A DNA stretch of 64,000 bases from Neoarius graeffei (Eukaryota; Chordata; Actinopteri; Siluriformes; Ariidae), in assembly GCF_027579695.1 (NCBI RefSeq), contig NC_083590.1:13934656-13998655 (forward strand), given 5' to 3'. The stretch's first letter is position 1. Every line of letters begins with the position of its first letter. The notes beneath the pieces were generated by a model. It saw only the letters and a list, made by a program, of their open reading frames with translations. It was not told where the DNA came from and ran no database searches. The position numbers and the translations under genes were made by a program. Positions 1 through 10,155 of this stretch are shown piece after piece.

Positions 1-245
1 GTTGTGGTGATCCTGTGCCCACTGCAGCCTCAGCTTTCTGTTCTTGGCTGGCAGAAGTGGAACCCGACGTGGTCATCCACCTCAGTGTTCAGTGTGTTGT
101 GCATTTTGAGATGCTTTTCTGCTCACCACAATTGTACAGAGTGGTTATCTGAGTTCCTGTAGCCTTTCTGTCAGCTCAAACCAGTCTGGCCATTCTCTGG
201 TGAACCCTCTCATCAACAAGGCGGGTCCATCCAGGTGTTCCTAAT
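1..245. repeat. Teleost dispersed repeat fragment
   Basis: This stretch reads like a repeat seen widely in fish genomes; it ends in the familiar phrase 'gtgttcctaataaagtg' near 235-252. The left part is cut by the window edge. I cannot assign it to a transposon class from what is visible, and it has no open coding frame of interest. Confidence 0.5.
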
Positions 246-1602
246 AAAGTGCTCAGTGAGTGGATATTAAATACCAAACAAAGGACAAAGTGATAAATGT
301 GCCTTGTAGTGAGTCTCCTCGGGGCTTCCTCAGATTAACTCCTCAAATGCCGATCCTGTCAGATGAGAATCCCACCAATGTCCTGAAACTGTTCCTGTCC
401 ATTTCAGCTCCCTCTTCCACTGACTGGGTTCAGCTCGAGTCCCTGTGCTTTTTCACCTGCTCTTTCAGGGTTTTTAAGGGACTGAGGTCCAGGCAGTTTC
501 ATGCAGATCACAAGTTGTTCCACATTCAGTGTAGAATTGTGTGCAGTCTGATTCACTGTGCACCATGAACACACACTGACCGTGTCTCCGAGTCCTTCAT
601 TTCTTAGAACTAAATGACTGACGTGTTTATGAATGTGTTGTCTGTTCCCAAACGTGGAAATGCAGGAACACCAGAGTCTTCATCACACTCACACACAGAT
701 ATTCATCACCAACTGAAACTAAAAGAAAAACGTGTATTAATCCCCACACACTGGACTGTGGTACTTCATGACCAACAGCATGGAATCATCTCTGCTCCAA
801 GAGAAACATTATTATCTCCCGTTTAAAATTTAATTCAACATTTATTCAGTCTTATATAATATCTGTGTTCTAACATTGAGCTCCAACAAACGAGAACTTC
901 CACAAGATCTAACAGGAAAGTGAGCAGACGTTTCCCATCACATCACTGCTCTTATCCAATCACAGGCTTTGGAGCTTTTTAAACAGTAACACTGCGGTGG
1001 GTTTGATCTCTTGTTCTACATGTAGATTTAAGTGCAGACTTTAAGAAGCTGCTGAGGTGAATTTTACAGGAACGACAGAAGACACGGTGTGGAGGTGGAG
1101 AGCAGGAAGGAGTGTCAGAGTGAGTCAAGTGGCTCCTTAAATCACATTTGTGGCAGTGTGGCATTAAAGATGATCATTTTACTGAGTTTTGAGGAGAGTT
1201 GAGAAGAAAGTGTGCTGCTGATCAGAAACGGAAAAGCCGAGATCATCTTATTCAGACAAAAGCAGCAGGATGAAGTCACAGACAGCAGGGTGTCACAAGG
1301 AGACGAGGTGTTCATTTACAATCACTCTCATGCACTCAGACAGGACATTCTGGAGACTCTGACCGACTCCATCTTCTGCTTTCAGATGAATTTTAAATCA
1401 ATTTTACTGAACAACAAACAGCATTAAAGAAAACTGTGAGGGAAAAAGTCGGATTAAATAGAACACAGTGAAAATTTCTCAAACTGGTTTTCATTTCATG
1501 GCCTGGTCATGTGACATTTACTGAAATTAAAGAAAAATGATAGAGATTACATTATTATTCTCTCTCCCCCCCCCAACATTTGCCAAAAATCTTATGACTT
1601 AC
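246..1602. other. Sequence downstream of the last visible NLR exon; no gene recognised
   Basis: On the minus strand this lies 3' of the LRR exon at 1603-1776, whose good donor site implies at least one more exon further on. I looked for a B30.2/PRY-SPRY exon or a terminal LRR exon and could not recognise one. Small open frames here (for example 260-568 and 1212-1427, plus) have no recognisable domain. There is a C-rich run near 1566-1574. Confidence 0.4.
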
Positions 1603-1776
1603 CTGAGTTTCTGTAGTTTGTAATGTTCATCATCCTTAACAGCAGAGAGCAGCTTCTTTCCTGAGTCTCCTATTTTATTCCCAATCAGATTCAGGTATCT
1701 CAGGTGTGAGGGATTTGATTTCAGAACTGAACTCAGAGCAGCACAGCCTTCATCTGAGACACCACAACACCACAAC
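1603..1776 (-). CDS. NLR receptor, LRR exon (last one in the window)
   Basis: A 174-bp exon (58 codons) coding one leucine-rich-repeat pair: [17 protein letters not shown], then SHLRYLNLIGNKIGDSG, then KDDEHYKLQKL. The acceptor is tctctgtag|G at 1777-1779 and the donor is CTCAG|GTAAGT at 1601-1602. The first base completes a codon begun by the exon at 8472-8645, and two bases are left over at the end, the same phase as every other LRR exon here. The 'DDEHYKLQKL' ending is the form commonly seen near the last LRR of fish NLRs, so a terminal exon may follow outside the window or unrecognised below 1603. LRRs form the sensing part of NLR receptors in the cytosol. Confidence 0.85.
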
Positions 1777-2471
1777 CTACAGAGACACATTGACACACTT
1801 CACTGCCTCAGTTTATGAACATCAAGATTTGCTTTGTGTCTTTAAATTAGAAGGGTTTTGTGTGTGTGCTTCCCATGGATTTATCATTTCTTTCACCATT
1901 TTGTATCAAGGAAGTAGCTAAGCTGTGAGCAGAAGAAGGAAGTTACAGCTCACGAGTTACAATCAGAAACAAATTTCAGAAATTAATGCAAATAATTAAA
2001 CAGAACTTTAGATTTACAATTTATCTGAAATATTGCCAAATTATTCCACCACTGCAGGCTCCAACATGTTTAGGTTTGAGATGTCAATCATGTTCTGTCC
2101 CAGTTTACTGATTAGCAATTGGTTACAAGGCTCCACCCCTTCAAGAGGTCGACCAATCAAAATAAGGATAAGCCGTGAATCCAGGCGGAACAAATAAAAC
2201 ACACATCGTCCAATCCACAGTGAGGTTTTTTTTTCCCCTTTGTGAAAACACACTCGCCCATACTCCATTCCCTCCCAGTGAAGTGGTGCGTCTGGGCGGG
2301 GCTCAAAATGACGAGAGACACACTTCGGTGAAACAAACAGTGTGAGTTTAATGAACAAACAGTGTGATATTGCAGTGAGATACTCAATCTGATTCATGAC
2401 AATATTGAATGACACCAAGACTGATGAATAAAAGACACACTTTGGCAAACGTTTCATTACTGCTTTTAATG
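1777..2471. other. NLR intron; nothing recognised
   Basis: Intronic on the minus strand. A 138-codon minus-strand open frame at 2041-2457 has no recognisable domain and no splice context, so I do not call it a gene. Confidence 0.4.
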
Positions 2472-2826
2472 AAGAAGAAACCTTTATTTGTCACATGCAC
2501 ACTTCAAGCACAGTGAAATTCATCATCTGCATTTAACCCACCTGAAGCAGTGAACACATGCACACACACCCAGAGCAGTGGGCAGCCACACACAGCGCCC
2601 GGAGCAGTCAGGGGTTAGGTACCTTGCTCAAGGGCACCTCAGCCCAAGGCCGCCACATGTCAACTTAACCGCATGTCTTTGGACTGTGGGGGAAACTGGA
2701 GCACCCGGAGGAAACCCACACAGACACAGGGAGAACATGCAAACTCCACACAGAAAGGCTGGGTTCGAACCCGGAACCTTCTTGCTGTGAGGCAACTGTG
2801 CTAACCACTACACCACCGTGCCCTCG
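2472..2826 (-). mobile_element. tRNA-derived SINE (V-SINE type), minus orientation
   Basis: Read on the minus strand it begins with a tRNA-like head (ggcacggtggtgtagtgg, with B-box ggttcgaaccc near 2763-2775), followed by the conserved central block (ggtttcccccacagtccaaag) and a tail ending near 2472-2500. It sits in the NLR intron. The tail differs from the other SINEs in this window, suggesting a different subfamily. Confidence 0.75.
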
Positions 2827-3250
2827 AAATGTGAGGGGAAGCTGGACTTCCAGTGTCATCTCAAAGCAATCACCACTGATAGAGATGGACTGGAAGTTTA
2901 TTTACTATTTTAAATTTTTTTCTTCTTCTTCTTTTTCTTCTTCTTATTATCATCATCATTTCTATTTGAAAATTCAGAATCAACAAAAGGATTGTTGTCG
3001 TGGCTTTCAGTTTATTGGAAGTTCTTTTCTGCTCCTTTTTAATTTTTATTTAAAAGTCATTTTTATCTATTTATTTTTATCGCATCAGTTCTATGGCATT
3101 AACGTCTCATTTTAGTTTTTAAACTCTATATTCCTGAGATAATTTCCACCATGTCACTGCTGCTTTTTAACCCTGCAGCTCACACAGAGGGCAGTTAGTT
3201 TGTGTCTCAGGTGCAGTTTGTGTGATTAGTTACAGTGTTGTAGTAAATTT
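2827..3250. other. NLR intron with a pyrimidine-rich (TTC)n tract
   Basis: AT-rich intronic sequence with an irregular TTC/TTA/ATC repeat at about 2920-2962. No gene is visible. Confidence 0.4.
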
Positions 3251-3468
3251 CACAGTGAGTTCAGACACATCGCAGTCGGATCAAGTCCCATTTTGTGCTG
3301 CAGCTTCTCACATACGTCCATCTGACCCAAAGACTCTGTGACAAATCATCAGTGTGCAGTGAAAAGAAAAAATCTTCCTCCTCAGGACACTGATGATGAA
3401 CCTAAAACCTCTGCTTCAGTCTCACTATTAGAGAATGTGTCTGACTGAGGAGCAGGTCATGTGACTCT
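3251..3468. repeat. Intron part of the duplicated LRR unit (copy 1)
   Basis: Nearly the same sequence recurs at 12490-12697 and 18848-19035, each time next to an LRR exon. Here it is separated from its exon (8472-8645) by the transposon at 3469-8454. It shows that LRR exons were duplicated together with flanking intron. Confidence 0.8.
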
Positions 3469-4766
3469 ACCCAGATAGCATAACAGTCCGCGGCTGATGT
3501 TCTAAGGTCCGCATTGGCTCTGCCTCTGTCTGACAGGCCAACCCTTTTCCCGGATCAGCGTCGGATGTGAGCAGAATGATCCACACAGTGATCGGTTTAT
3601 ACACCCGCAGGGCGGGACCGCGCAGGCGCGCTCTTCAACAGCACAGACGCTACTTCAGTCCAGTCCATTCGCTGTATGGCATACTTTTTTGGTAAGTGCC
3701 TTTTCAACATTAAGTTGTTTTATGATACGATTCTTTTGGATGAATAACCATAGTATTTTACGGAATGAAGCTAAGGTTGTTTGGGAGAAGTTATTTTGTG
3801 TGTGAGGCTGTTTTGGCATGGCTAGGATTATTTTCCACACAGTTTATTTTGTTAATAAGTTTTTATATTAAAACAGTACAGTTGTAGTTATTGGTCAAAT
3901 ATAAAACAGTAGTGTTTAGACGAGTTCCTGTATGTACATTATTAAAATAAATCGCTGATAATTGGATGAAAAAAGGCTGACTCCGCTGCGTTAGCTGTCG
4001 GATCGGAGCTAAGGCTGAGTAGCATTAGGCTAACATCACCGAATCTGCTCAGTTAGCCTAATGACTAAAATTGATTACTAAAATAATCAATGGTTTCAGC
4101 TCTAATTGCCAGAAGTTTTGGTTAAATCATTTACACCAATCATGTAGGGAAGGACTGCTGGATATACTTGTGTTTGAATCATGCCATTTTGAGAAGTGAT
4201 AAATGTTTTTCATCTTCAGGTACAAGGGGCTGAGCACGAGGCTAATGATGAGGTGTGATTGTAGAGAGGGGCGCTCTCTGAGGGCACAGTCACACCGGGA
4301 AGTTTGGTCAGTTTCCTCCATTGGTTTGGTTCATTTGTAGTGGTGTGATCGCTGATAAAATAGCATGTGTGAATACTGCCATTTTCTTTCTTTTTTTTAA
4401 CCCAATTTTTAAAGCCATGGTTCACTTGACATGCTGGGCCTGTGTGAACTTCAGGACATTCTGGTGTGAAAGCAACCTTTCTCTCCTCAGCAACAGCATG
4501 CATAAGGTTCACTTTACAAGCCTGGACCATGAACTTGAGTACATTTTGGTGTGAAAGCCATCCGTTTTATATCCATGTTTTACTTGTATGGTGTTTATAA
4601 TGCAGTTCAGCACTTAATCCATGTTTTACATATATAGTGATGTATACGATGCAGTTCAGCACTTTGAACATTGTTGACATTAACTTTTTTTTTGCACTGT
4701 TCATTATTGCACTGTGCCAGAAATTTTGTGAGCTGATCACTTCACTTCACTTAAGATCCCCGTCAA

Positions 4767-6491
4767 TTATGACGATGGGGGACCCGTAGCCCTGTGGTGC
4801 CTCCTTATTTGTCGCTCTGCGGCTGGTTCTCTGAGCCTAAGCTCGCAGGTTTCCGACCCAGAATGGAGGGCACACCTCCACAGGCAGCGGTCCTGGGCAT
4901 CCTCATACCAAGTCTTTAAATCCATTTGGAAGGCGCGAAGGTCTTTTTTAATGCAGTCCTTCCAGCGCTTGCGAGGGCGTCCCCTGTTGCGTTTACCAAG
5001 CTTCAGCTCGCCGAATAGAAGTTGCTTAGGGATCCTGGAGTTGTCCATTCGGGATACATGGCCAAGCCATCGAAGTCTGCTACTATGGATCATGCTTTCA
5101 ATGGAATAGCAGTTGGCACGCTCAAGGATCTCCGTGTTGGTGACGCGATGCCACCACTTGATGTTCATGATTTGTTGGAGTGACCTTTGGTGGAAGACTT
5201 CCAAGTGGCGTATATGATGGGCAAGAGTGGGCCATGTTTCAGATCCATATAGGAGCGAGGGGAGGACTATGGCTTTATAAACAGTCACCTTAGTTGCCAA
5301 AGATGGGCCTCTTCTGTCAAAGCACCTAGTTCTTAAGGCGTTAAACGCAGCTGCACCGCGACTCACTCGGTGCTGGATCTCAGGGTCAAGACTTGCGTCG
5401 TCGGACAGGTTTCTTCCTAGGTATGTAAAGGTATGCGCGCGCTTTAGTTGTGTACCCTCGATCATGATTGCAGTTGGCTCCTCACACTGGACATGCATTA
5501 CTTCGGTCTTTAGTTTGCTGATCGTTAGGCCCCAGGACACGCAGGCGTTGTTCAGGGCTGTGACGCCTTCTTGTAGGGATTCACAGGTTTTGGTGGTCAG
5601 AGCGGCATCATCGGCATACAGAAAATCCTCAAGGCGCGTAGATGGTATGGACTTTGCCTTGAGTCTCTGGAGATTGAACAGATCACCGTCGAGCTTATGC
5701 TTGATGTCAACGCCGAAGTCAAGGATGTCTTTATGGGCGTTGCGCAGGACAAAGGAGAAGAGAAGGATGAACAGAGTAGGAGCTAAAATACATCCTTGTC
5801 GCAGGCCATTTGTTACCGGGAATGGTTCGGTGAGTTCTCCGCCGATCAGTGCTCTTGCCTCCATACCGTTGTGGAAACTCTGGATGATGTTAACTACCTT
5901 AGAGGGGATTCCGATTTTCTTAAGTAGAGCCCACATAAGAGGTCTGCTAACTGTGTCAAATGCCTTTACTAAGTCCACAAAGACTGCGTGCAGTTCCTGG
6001 TGTTGCTCCCTACACTTTTCCAGGAGCTGGCGGAGGGCGAACATCATATCGCTAGTTGACCGCCCACCTCTGAAGCTACATTGGGCTTCAGGGATGTATT
6101 TTTCTATGCAGGGCCATATTCTGTCAAGGATGACACGGGCGAATAACTTGCCAGTGACAGATAACAGCATAATGCCGCGGTAGTTGCCGCAGTCGAAGCG
6201 ACAGTGCTTCTTGAAGATCGTAACTATGATACCGTTTTTCAGGTCTTGGGGTAGCTTCTCCTCTTCCCAGATGGCAAGGAAGAGGGTCCAGAGTTCTGAG
6301 AGGAGGGGTTTTCCGCCTGCTTTCAAGACCTCCGATGGAATGCAATCTGAGCCCGGAGCTTTGTTGTTAGCCAGGCGGTCAAGGGCTGACTTAACCTCTT
6401 CAACGGTTGGTGGAGCTGCCAGTTCATCAAGAATTTCTTCCTGGGGGATTGTATCAAGGACGGAGGTATTGGCTGTTCCTGACTGGTTCAA
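4767..6491 (-). CDS. Reverse transcriptase domain of LINE A
   Basis: A 574-residue open frame carrying the whole RT and C-terminal region of LINE A. It copies element RNA into DNA at the nicked target. Visible motifs: NNKAPGSDCIPSEVLKAGG near residue 42, GNYRGIMLLSVTGKLFARV near 105, VFVDLVKAFDTV near 170, NGLRQGCILAPTLF near 228, and the catalytic YADD near residue 292. The C-terminal part has the RLRWLGHVSRM and RGRPRKRW motifs usual for this group. The frame has no internal stop, so the RT half is well kept. The upstream linker at 6591-7091 lies in the same frame but is cut off by stops between 6492 and 6590, so this is only part of the ancestral polyprotein. Confidence 0.85.
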   Translation of the reverse strand: MNQSGTANTSVLDTIPQEEILDELAAPPTVEEVKSALDRLANNKAPGSDCIPSEVLKAGGKPLLSELWTLFLAIWEEEKLPQDLKNGIIVTIFKKHCRFDCGNYRGIMLLSVTGKLFARVILDRIWPCIEKYIPEAQCSFRGGRSTSDMMFALRQLLEKCREQHQELHAVFVDLVKAFDTVSRPLMWALLKKIGIPSKVVNIIQSFHNGMEARALIGGELTEPFPVTNGLRQGCILAPTLFILLFSFVLRNAHKDILDFGVDIKHKLDGDLFNLQRLKAKSIPSTRLEDFLYADDAALTTKTCESLQEGVTALNNACVSWGLTISKLKTEVMHVQCEEPTAIMIEGTQLKRAHTFTYLGRNLSDDASLDPEIQHRVSRGAAAFNALRTRCFDRRGPSLATKVTVYKAIVLPSLLYGSETWPTLAHHIRHLEVFHQRSLQQIMNIKWWHRVTNTEILERANCYSIESMIHSSRLRWLGHVSRMDNSRIPKQLLFGELKLGKRNRGRPRKRWKDCIKKDLRAFQMDLKTWYEDAQDRCLWRCALHSGSETCELRLREPAAERQIRRHHRATGPPSS

Positions 6492-6590
6492 TAAAACACT
6501 GAAGTGTTCTTTCCAGCGAGCTAGTATATCTTCCTTTTCCGTAAGCCGGTTGCCCTGAGAATAGTTTATAGGACTGATACCACTTTGGCG

Positions 6591-7091
6591 TCATTGGTAG
6601 GCGAACTTAACAGACTGGAAGAAGGCTCTAGAGTCGTGTCTTTCAGCATGTTGTTCAATTTCTTTAGCACGGTCCAGCCACCACTGGTTTTGAAGGCGGC
6701 GGAGTTCTCTCTGACAGGTGCTTCTCGCTTGGCTGTAGCGGGCTCGGTTCTCGCGTGTATCATTGCTGAGGACAGCTTGGAAGGCCGCTTGTTTTTGATT
6801 CAGAAGGTTTCTGATGGTGGGGTTGTTCTCGTCAAACCAGTCACGGTGATTGCACTTTTGGAAGCCAATGGTATCCTTGGCACCGTTATAGAGGGTGTCG
6901 CGGAGATATTTCCACCGTTGCTCGAGAGAAAAATTCTCAGAGGTGATGCTAGACAGGTTTTCACAGATGGACTCTTGTAGCTGGTCTAATATAGATGGAT
7001 CGCTCAGTTTCCTGACATATTTAGCCGCTTTGGCGTGGTGGCCTTCCACTTCTGAGTTGATAGATGAAAGCGTAGTTTTAAGCGGGCACAT
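6591..7091 (-). pseudogene. Linker region between endonuclease and RT of LINE A
   Basis: An open frame of about 166 codons, rich in charged residues, in the same frame as the RT but shifted relative to the endonuclease. It has the usual linker features: DWFDENNPTIRNLLNQK followed by QRELRRLQNQWWLDRA. It overlaps the end of the endonuclease frame by about 90 bases, showing a frameshift near 7040-7090. Not a gene of its own. Confidence 0.7.
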
Positions 7092-7990
7092 ACCATTTTA
7101 TGGTCCGTCCAGCAGTCAGCGCTACGGCGGACTCTTGAATCTAAGACATCGCTCTTATAGTGTAGCCTGACAATGATGTAATCAATGAGGTGCCATCGTT
7201 CGGACCTCGGATGTTCCCAAGTTCCCTTGTGGATGTCGGCGTGGGAAAAGCATGTGTTAGTAATGCATAGACCAAAGCGTGTGCAGAGTTCAAGAAGTAG
7301 AGTTCCCTGCTCATTTATATCACCAAGGCCATGGGCACCAATTACATCTGGCCAGGCTTCTTGGTCCCTTCCTACTCTGGCATTAAAATCTCCGAGCAAG
7401 AACACTCTGTCGAGTCGAGGGATTGCAGTTAGGACTTTCGACAGTTGGTCGTAGAAGAAGGCTTTCTCCTCAGGAGGTCTCATGAAGGTTGGGGCATAGA
7501 CACTTACAACTGTTGCTGTAAACTTGTCAAGCTTAATTCTCATGCTCATCACTCTCGAGCTGAATCCCTTCCAGTTGATCACAAGGGGGCGGATGGTATT
7601 TTTGACCGCGATAGCCACCCCTTTGAGTTTGGTTTGTCCTGGAGGTCGTCCTGAATGAAGAAAGGTGTAGTTTCCTTCAACAAATTCGCCTTCGCCCAGG
7701 ATTCGGCTTTCGCTTAGACAAGCAATGTCGATGTTAAGACGGTCAAGCTCCAGAGACACTAAGGCTGAGCGGCGCTCAGGGGCTTGGCATCTGATTTTAC
7801 TTTCGTCGGACGTAGTCCGAACGTTCCAGCAAGCTAATTTAGCTTGGGAGGAATGCTTGCGAGCAAAACTGGGCTGATCAGGGCCGCGGGGTCCCCGCGG
7901 CTTTACCCGTGGTCCATCATGCTTGCTGTTATGCTGTCCAGATTTGCGACGCAGGTGTTGTTGATGATAGTTTTGCTTATATGGGTCCAT
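7004..7990 (-). CDS. APE-type endonuclease domain of LINE A
   Basis: The frame is open from 8098, but 8053 is the LINE border, so I place the start at the ATG at 7990 (MDPYKQNY). Motifs of exo-endo-phosphatase nucleases are present: ACWNVRTT, LSESR, SVYAPT, the metal-binding GDFNARVG, then WTDHKMVCARLKLRF at the end. The enzyme nicks target DNA to prime reverse transcription. The last ~30 codons probably run past a frameshift, since the linker frame overlaps. The fold matches proteins called craniofacial development protein 2-like in many genomes. Catalytic residues look intact. Confidence 0.8.
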   Translation of the reverse strand: MDPYKQNYHQQHLRRKSGQHNSKHDGPRVKPRGPRGPDQPSFARKHSSQAKLACWNVRTTSDESKIRCQAPERRSALVSLELDRLNIDIACLSESRILGEGEFVEGNYTFLHSGRPPGQTKLKGVAIAVKNTIRPLVINWKGFSSRVMSMRIKLDKFTATVVSVYAPTFMRPPEEKAFFYDQLSKVLTAIPRLDRVFLLGDFNARVGRDQEAWPDVIGAHGLGDINEQGTLLLELCTRFGLCITNTCFSHADIHKGTWEHPRSERWHLIDYIIVRLHYKSDVLDSRVRRSADCWTDHKMVCARLKLRFHLSTQKWKATTPKRLNMSGN

Positions 7991-8471
7991 AGCGGGTAAG
8001 TGGTTCCACTGCAAAGGGTTGCTGGCCCTGTGCAGTGGGCAAGCAGGCTGCCCTTGTGAGCTGATACTAATGTGAAAATAGCTGATCAACAAAGTCACAT
8101 GTTTATATGTGTCAATAAAAGCACTTTGTGATTTTTCTGAACATTTGTCTTATTAATGCTAAGGAAGCAAACTTGGGGGTTGGGAGTTCACCTCAGACGG
8201 TTGTTGTACATATCTGGACTACATCCGGCCCTGATCCAACTCACATCTGTACCTGATCTGGGCAGTGCAGAGAGAGGTTTTTAGTGATCCGTGCTGGACC
8301 TGGCCAACATCCGTTCCAGATCCAAAAATTGCATCTGTGCTGGATACGGGGCGGAGAGCTAAAGTTATGTGGGACAGATCCGTTTGCTGTTTTCAGACCG
8401 GACTTTGGGGTACATCCGGTGCTGATCCGGCTCAGATCAAATTGCTATCTGGGTCAGAGAGATGATCTTAC

Positions 8472-8645
8472 CCCAGTGTCTCCAGTTTACAGTGAGGATT
8501 CTCCAGTCCAGCACAGAGATGCTTCACTCCTGAGTCTCCCAGATTATTCTTAGACAGATTCAGTTCTTTCAGGTGTGAGGGGTTTGATCTCAGAGCTGAA
8601 ATCAGAGCAGCACAGCCTTCATCTGAGACACCACACTCACACAAC
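8472..8645 (-). CDS. NLR receptor, LRR exon
   Basis: A 174-bp exon coding one LRR pair: [35 protein letters not shown] and [11 protein letters not shown]. Acceptor ctctgcag|G (8646-8648); donor CTGGG|GTAAGAT (8470-8471). The phase fits both neighbours: its first base completes the codon left by 12714-12887 and its last two bases join the exon at 1603-1776. The regular 58-residue unit with leucines at LRR positions is typical of the expanded fish NLR family. Confidence 0.9.
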
Positions 8646-8819
8646 CTGCAGAGACACAATGAGACACACTTCATCAGATTTATCTTGGTTTAATTCTTAC
8701 TTTAAAGATGATGAATGTAAAATTCATTTTATTATTCAGAATGTCATAAGGATTTAATATCACCTGTTTATTCTCATTAACAGTGTAATTAATAATAATA
8801 ATAATAATACTGAGTGTTA

Positions 8820-9638
8820 TGGGCAATTCCATGTAAATGTCAACCTCACCATGCAAAAATAAAGCAACATGTAATACATCAAAACCACTCCCAGAGATAT
8901 CACCTAGGCCTGTATTTTACAGATGTGAATAAGTTGAACCAATTTGTCACAAGAATTGTTCCCTTCGCCTTAATGTCAGTCTTTCTTTCTTATAATGTAA
9001 AACCAAAGCTAAAATCAACTTTGATCATGTACAATTCTATATTATTGCCACAAGCCACAGAAATGTATGCTAAAATCCACAAAACAGCAAAACAATAGCC
9101 ATCCTAAATATTATTTAAGAACTTTGATAGTTTTAGCTGATATTTAGAGAGTTTTTCAAAGGGTTATGGTGGTTAAATTGCTGATTTTCTAAACATATGC
9201 CATGTCTATTTCAGACGCGTCACATCCATAACGGAATTTCGTCACATCCATAACGCTGACTTCTCCTTCCGAAACTCTGCATGAAATACAAAATATTTTA
9301 AACAAAGATTTTTTTAATATTCACCTTGGACCCCTCTATCAAATGGATATCTCCATTTCGACATTAGGTTTACAATTTCACAGAGTTTGATAAAAATGTA
9401 CAGTCACCCAAGAAAAGTGATACTTTTTCTGTCACATCCATAACGCATCTTTGATTGGCATTTTCTGGCATGCCCTAGATGTACTATGGGAATTGTTCTT
9501 GTTCTATCACTTCTCCAGTATGGTACAGCCTTAAAATATGCAACACCTGTTTAAATAGTGGGAGACAATAAAACATGCACTGGGTCATTTGTTGCCATTT
9601 TGAGTTCAAGTGTCACGTCCATAACGCTGGAATTGCTC
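8820..9638. mobile_element. Harbinger-like MITE with TTA target duplication
   Basis: Terminal inverted repeats are ggcaattcca (from 8821) and tggaattgc (to 9636), flanked by TTA at 8817-8819 and 9639-9641. The paralogous intron at 13050/14643 shows the pre-insertion sequence (gagtgttatatt). Inside, a 15-base motif gtcacatccataacg occurs four times (9219, 9241, 9431, and 9612 with one change). There is no transposase, so it is non-autonomous. The class is inferred from the 3-bp TTA duplication. Confidence 0.7.
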
Positions 9639-9729
9639 TTATATTGAGTTTCTCTCCTCTGTTGTGTGTGATATTAAACCATCAGCAGCTGAAGCTGAAC
9701 AGAGAACAGCAGAGAGACCATGAACTTTA

Positions 9730-9780
<51 letters not shown>

Positions 9781-10155
9781 ACTCTCAGATGGTTCTCTAC
9801 TAGACTTATAGTGCACTACACAGGGGTAATAAACTTGTTTCTCCGGTGTCTACAGGGTGCATTTATAGAACACTATAGATTTATATTACTGTAGAATCAG
9901 AGAAGTAAACAATGATTATTCCATATAAATCCTACAAACATTCAGTCACTCGTTCTTGAGACAGCATGCAAACAAGAATTTCAGAAAAAATGGACAGAAA
10001 ACTCCAAAACATACCGGTTTCACCTCTGAGTGTCGGAGGCATAAAAATGTCAGTGTATTATAACTATATTCGTTTGTCTAATTACTTTTTCATCCCTCAA
10101 AAAAGAGGGAGCACATATAAACAGTGCTGGAATTTCAACACCAGTCACCTGTCAG
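9639..10155. repeat. Intron part of the LRR unit, second block (copy 1)
   Basis: The block from 9676 to about 10345 is repeated at 18060-18725, including the GA microsatellite and the left end of the hAT element. It shows the duplication unit is larger than the exon. No coding sequence is visible. Confidence 0.7.
9737..9777. repeat. (GA)n microsatellite
   Basis: About 20 GA units, with a shorter, interrupted counterpart at 18115-18146 in the paralogous intron block. Confidence 0.95.

Larger units (their letters stand above)
4738..8053 (-). mobile_element. RTE-like non-LTR retrotransposon A, near full length
   Basis: About 3.3 kb on the minus strand with an APE-type endonuclease, linker and reverse transcriptase. 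It is flanked by a 12-bp direct repeat ttgtgagctgat (4726-4737 and 8054-8065), read as the target-site duplication. The 3' end has a short (aagtg)n-like tail and a hairpin at 4755-4784. It is inserted inside the TIR element at 3469-8454. The endonuclease resembles proteins often annotated in animals as craniofacial development protein 2-like; the exact LINE clade is uncertain. One frameshift and at least one stop break the single long frame. Confidence 0.8.
3469..8454. mobile_element. DNA transposon of unknown class with TIR ACCCAGATAGCA
   Basis: Ends are ACCCAGATAGCA (3469-3480) and TGCTATCTGGGT (8443-8454). Paralogous introns at 12690, 19027 and 19658 read gtgactctcagagagatga without the insert, so both ends are exact and no target duplication was left. 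The right arm (8200-8450) holds degenerate internal repeats around 'acatccg' and 'gatccg'. Near 3600-3690 there is a GC-rich stretch followed by a good donor (ttttG|GTAAGT), perhaps a first exon of a lost transposase gene. The element is ~1.67 kb once the LINE at 4738-8053 is removed. No transposase remains. Confidence 0.7.

Noticed and set aside
246-1602. B30.2/SPRY exon of the NLR gene
   Set aside because: Expected in many fish NLRs, but none of its motifs was seen in any frame here.
2041-2457. 138-codon minus-strand ORF in an NLR intron
   Set aside because: No recognisable domain, no splice context and an overlapping second ORF; most likely chance.
2763-2823. tRNA gene
   Set aside because: It is the tRNA-like head of a SINE; the same applies to 17400-17485, 17790-17866 and 49696-49770.
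9219-9626. CRISPR-like array (four 15-base repeats)
   Set aside because: Spacing is irregular, the repeat is short, and the genome is vertebrate; it is internal MITE structure.
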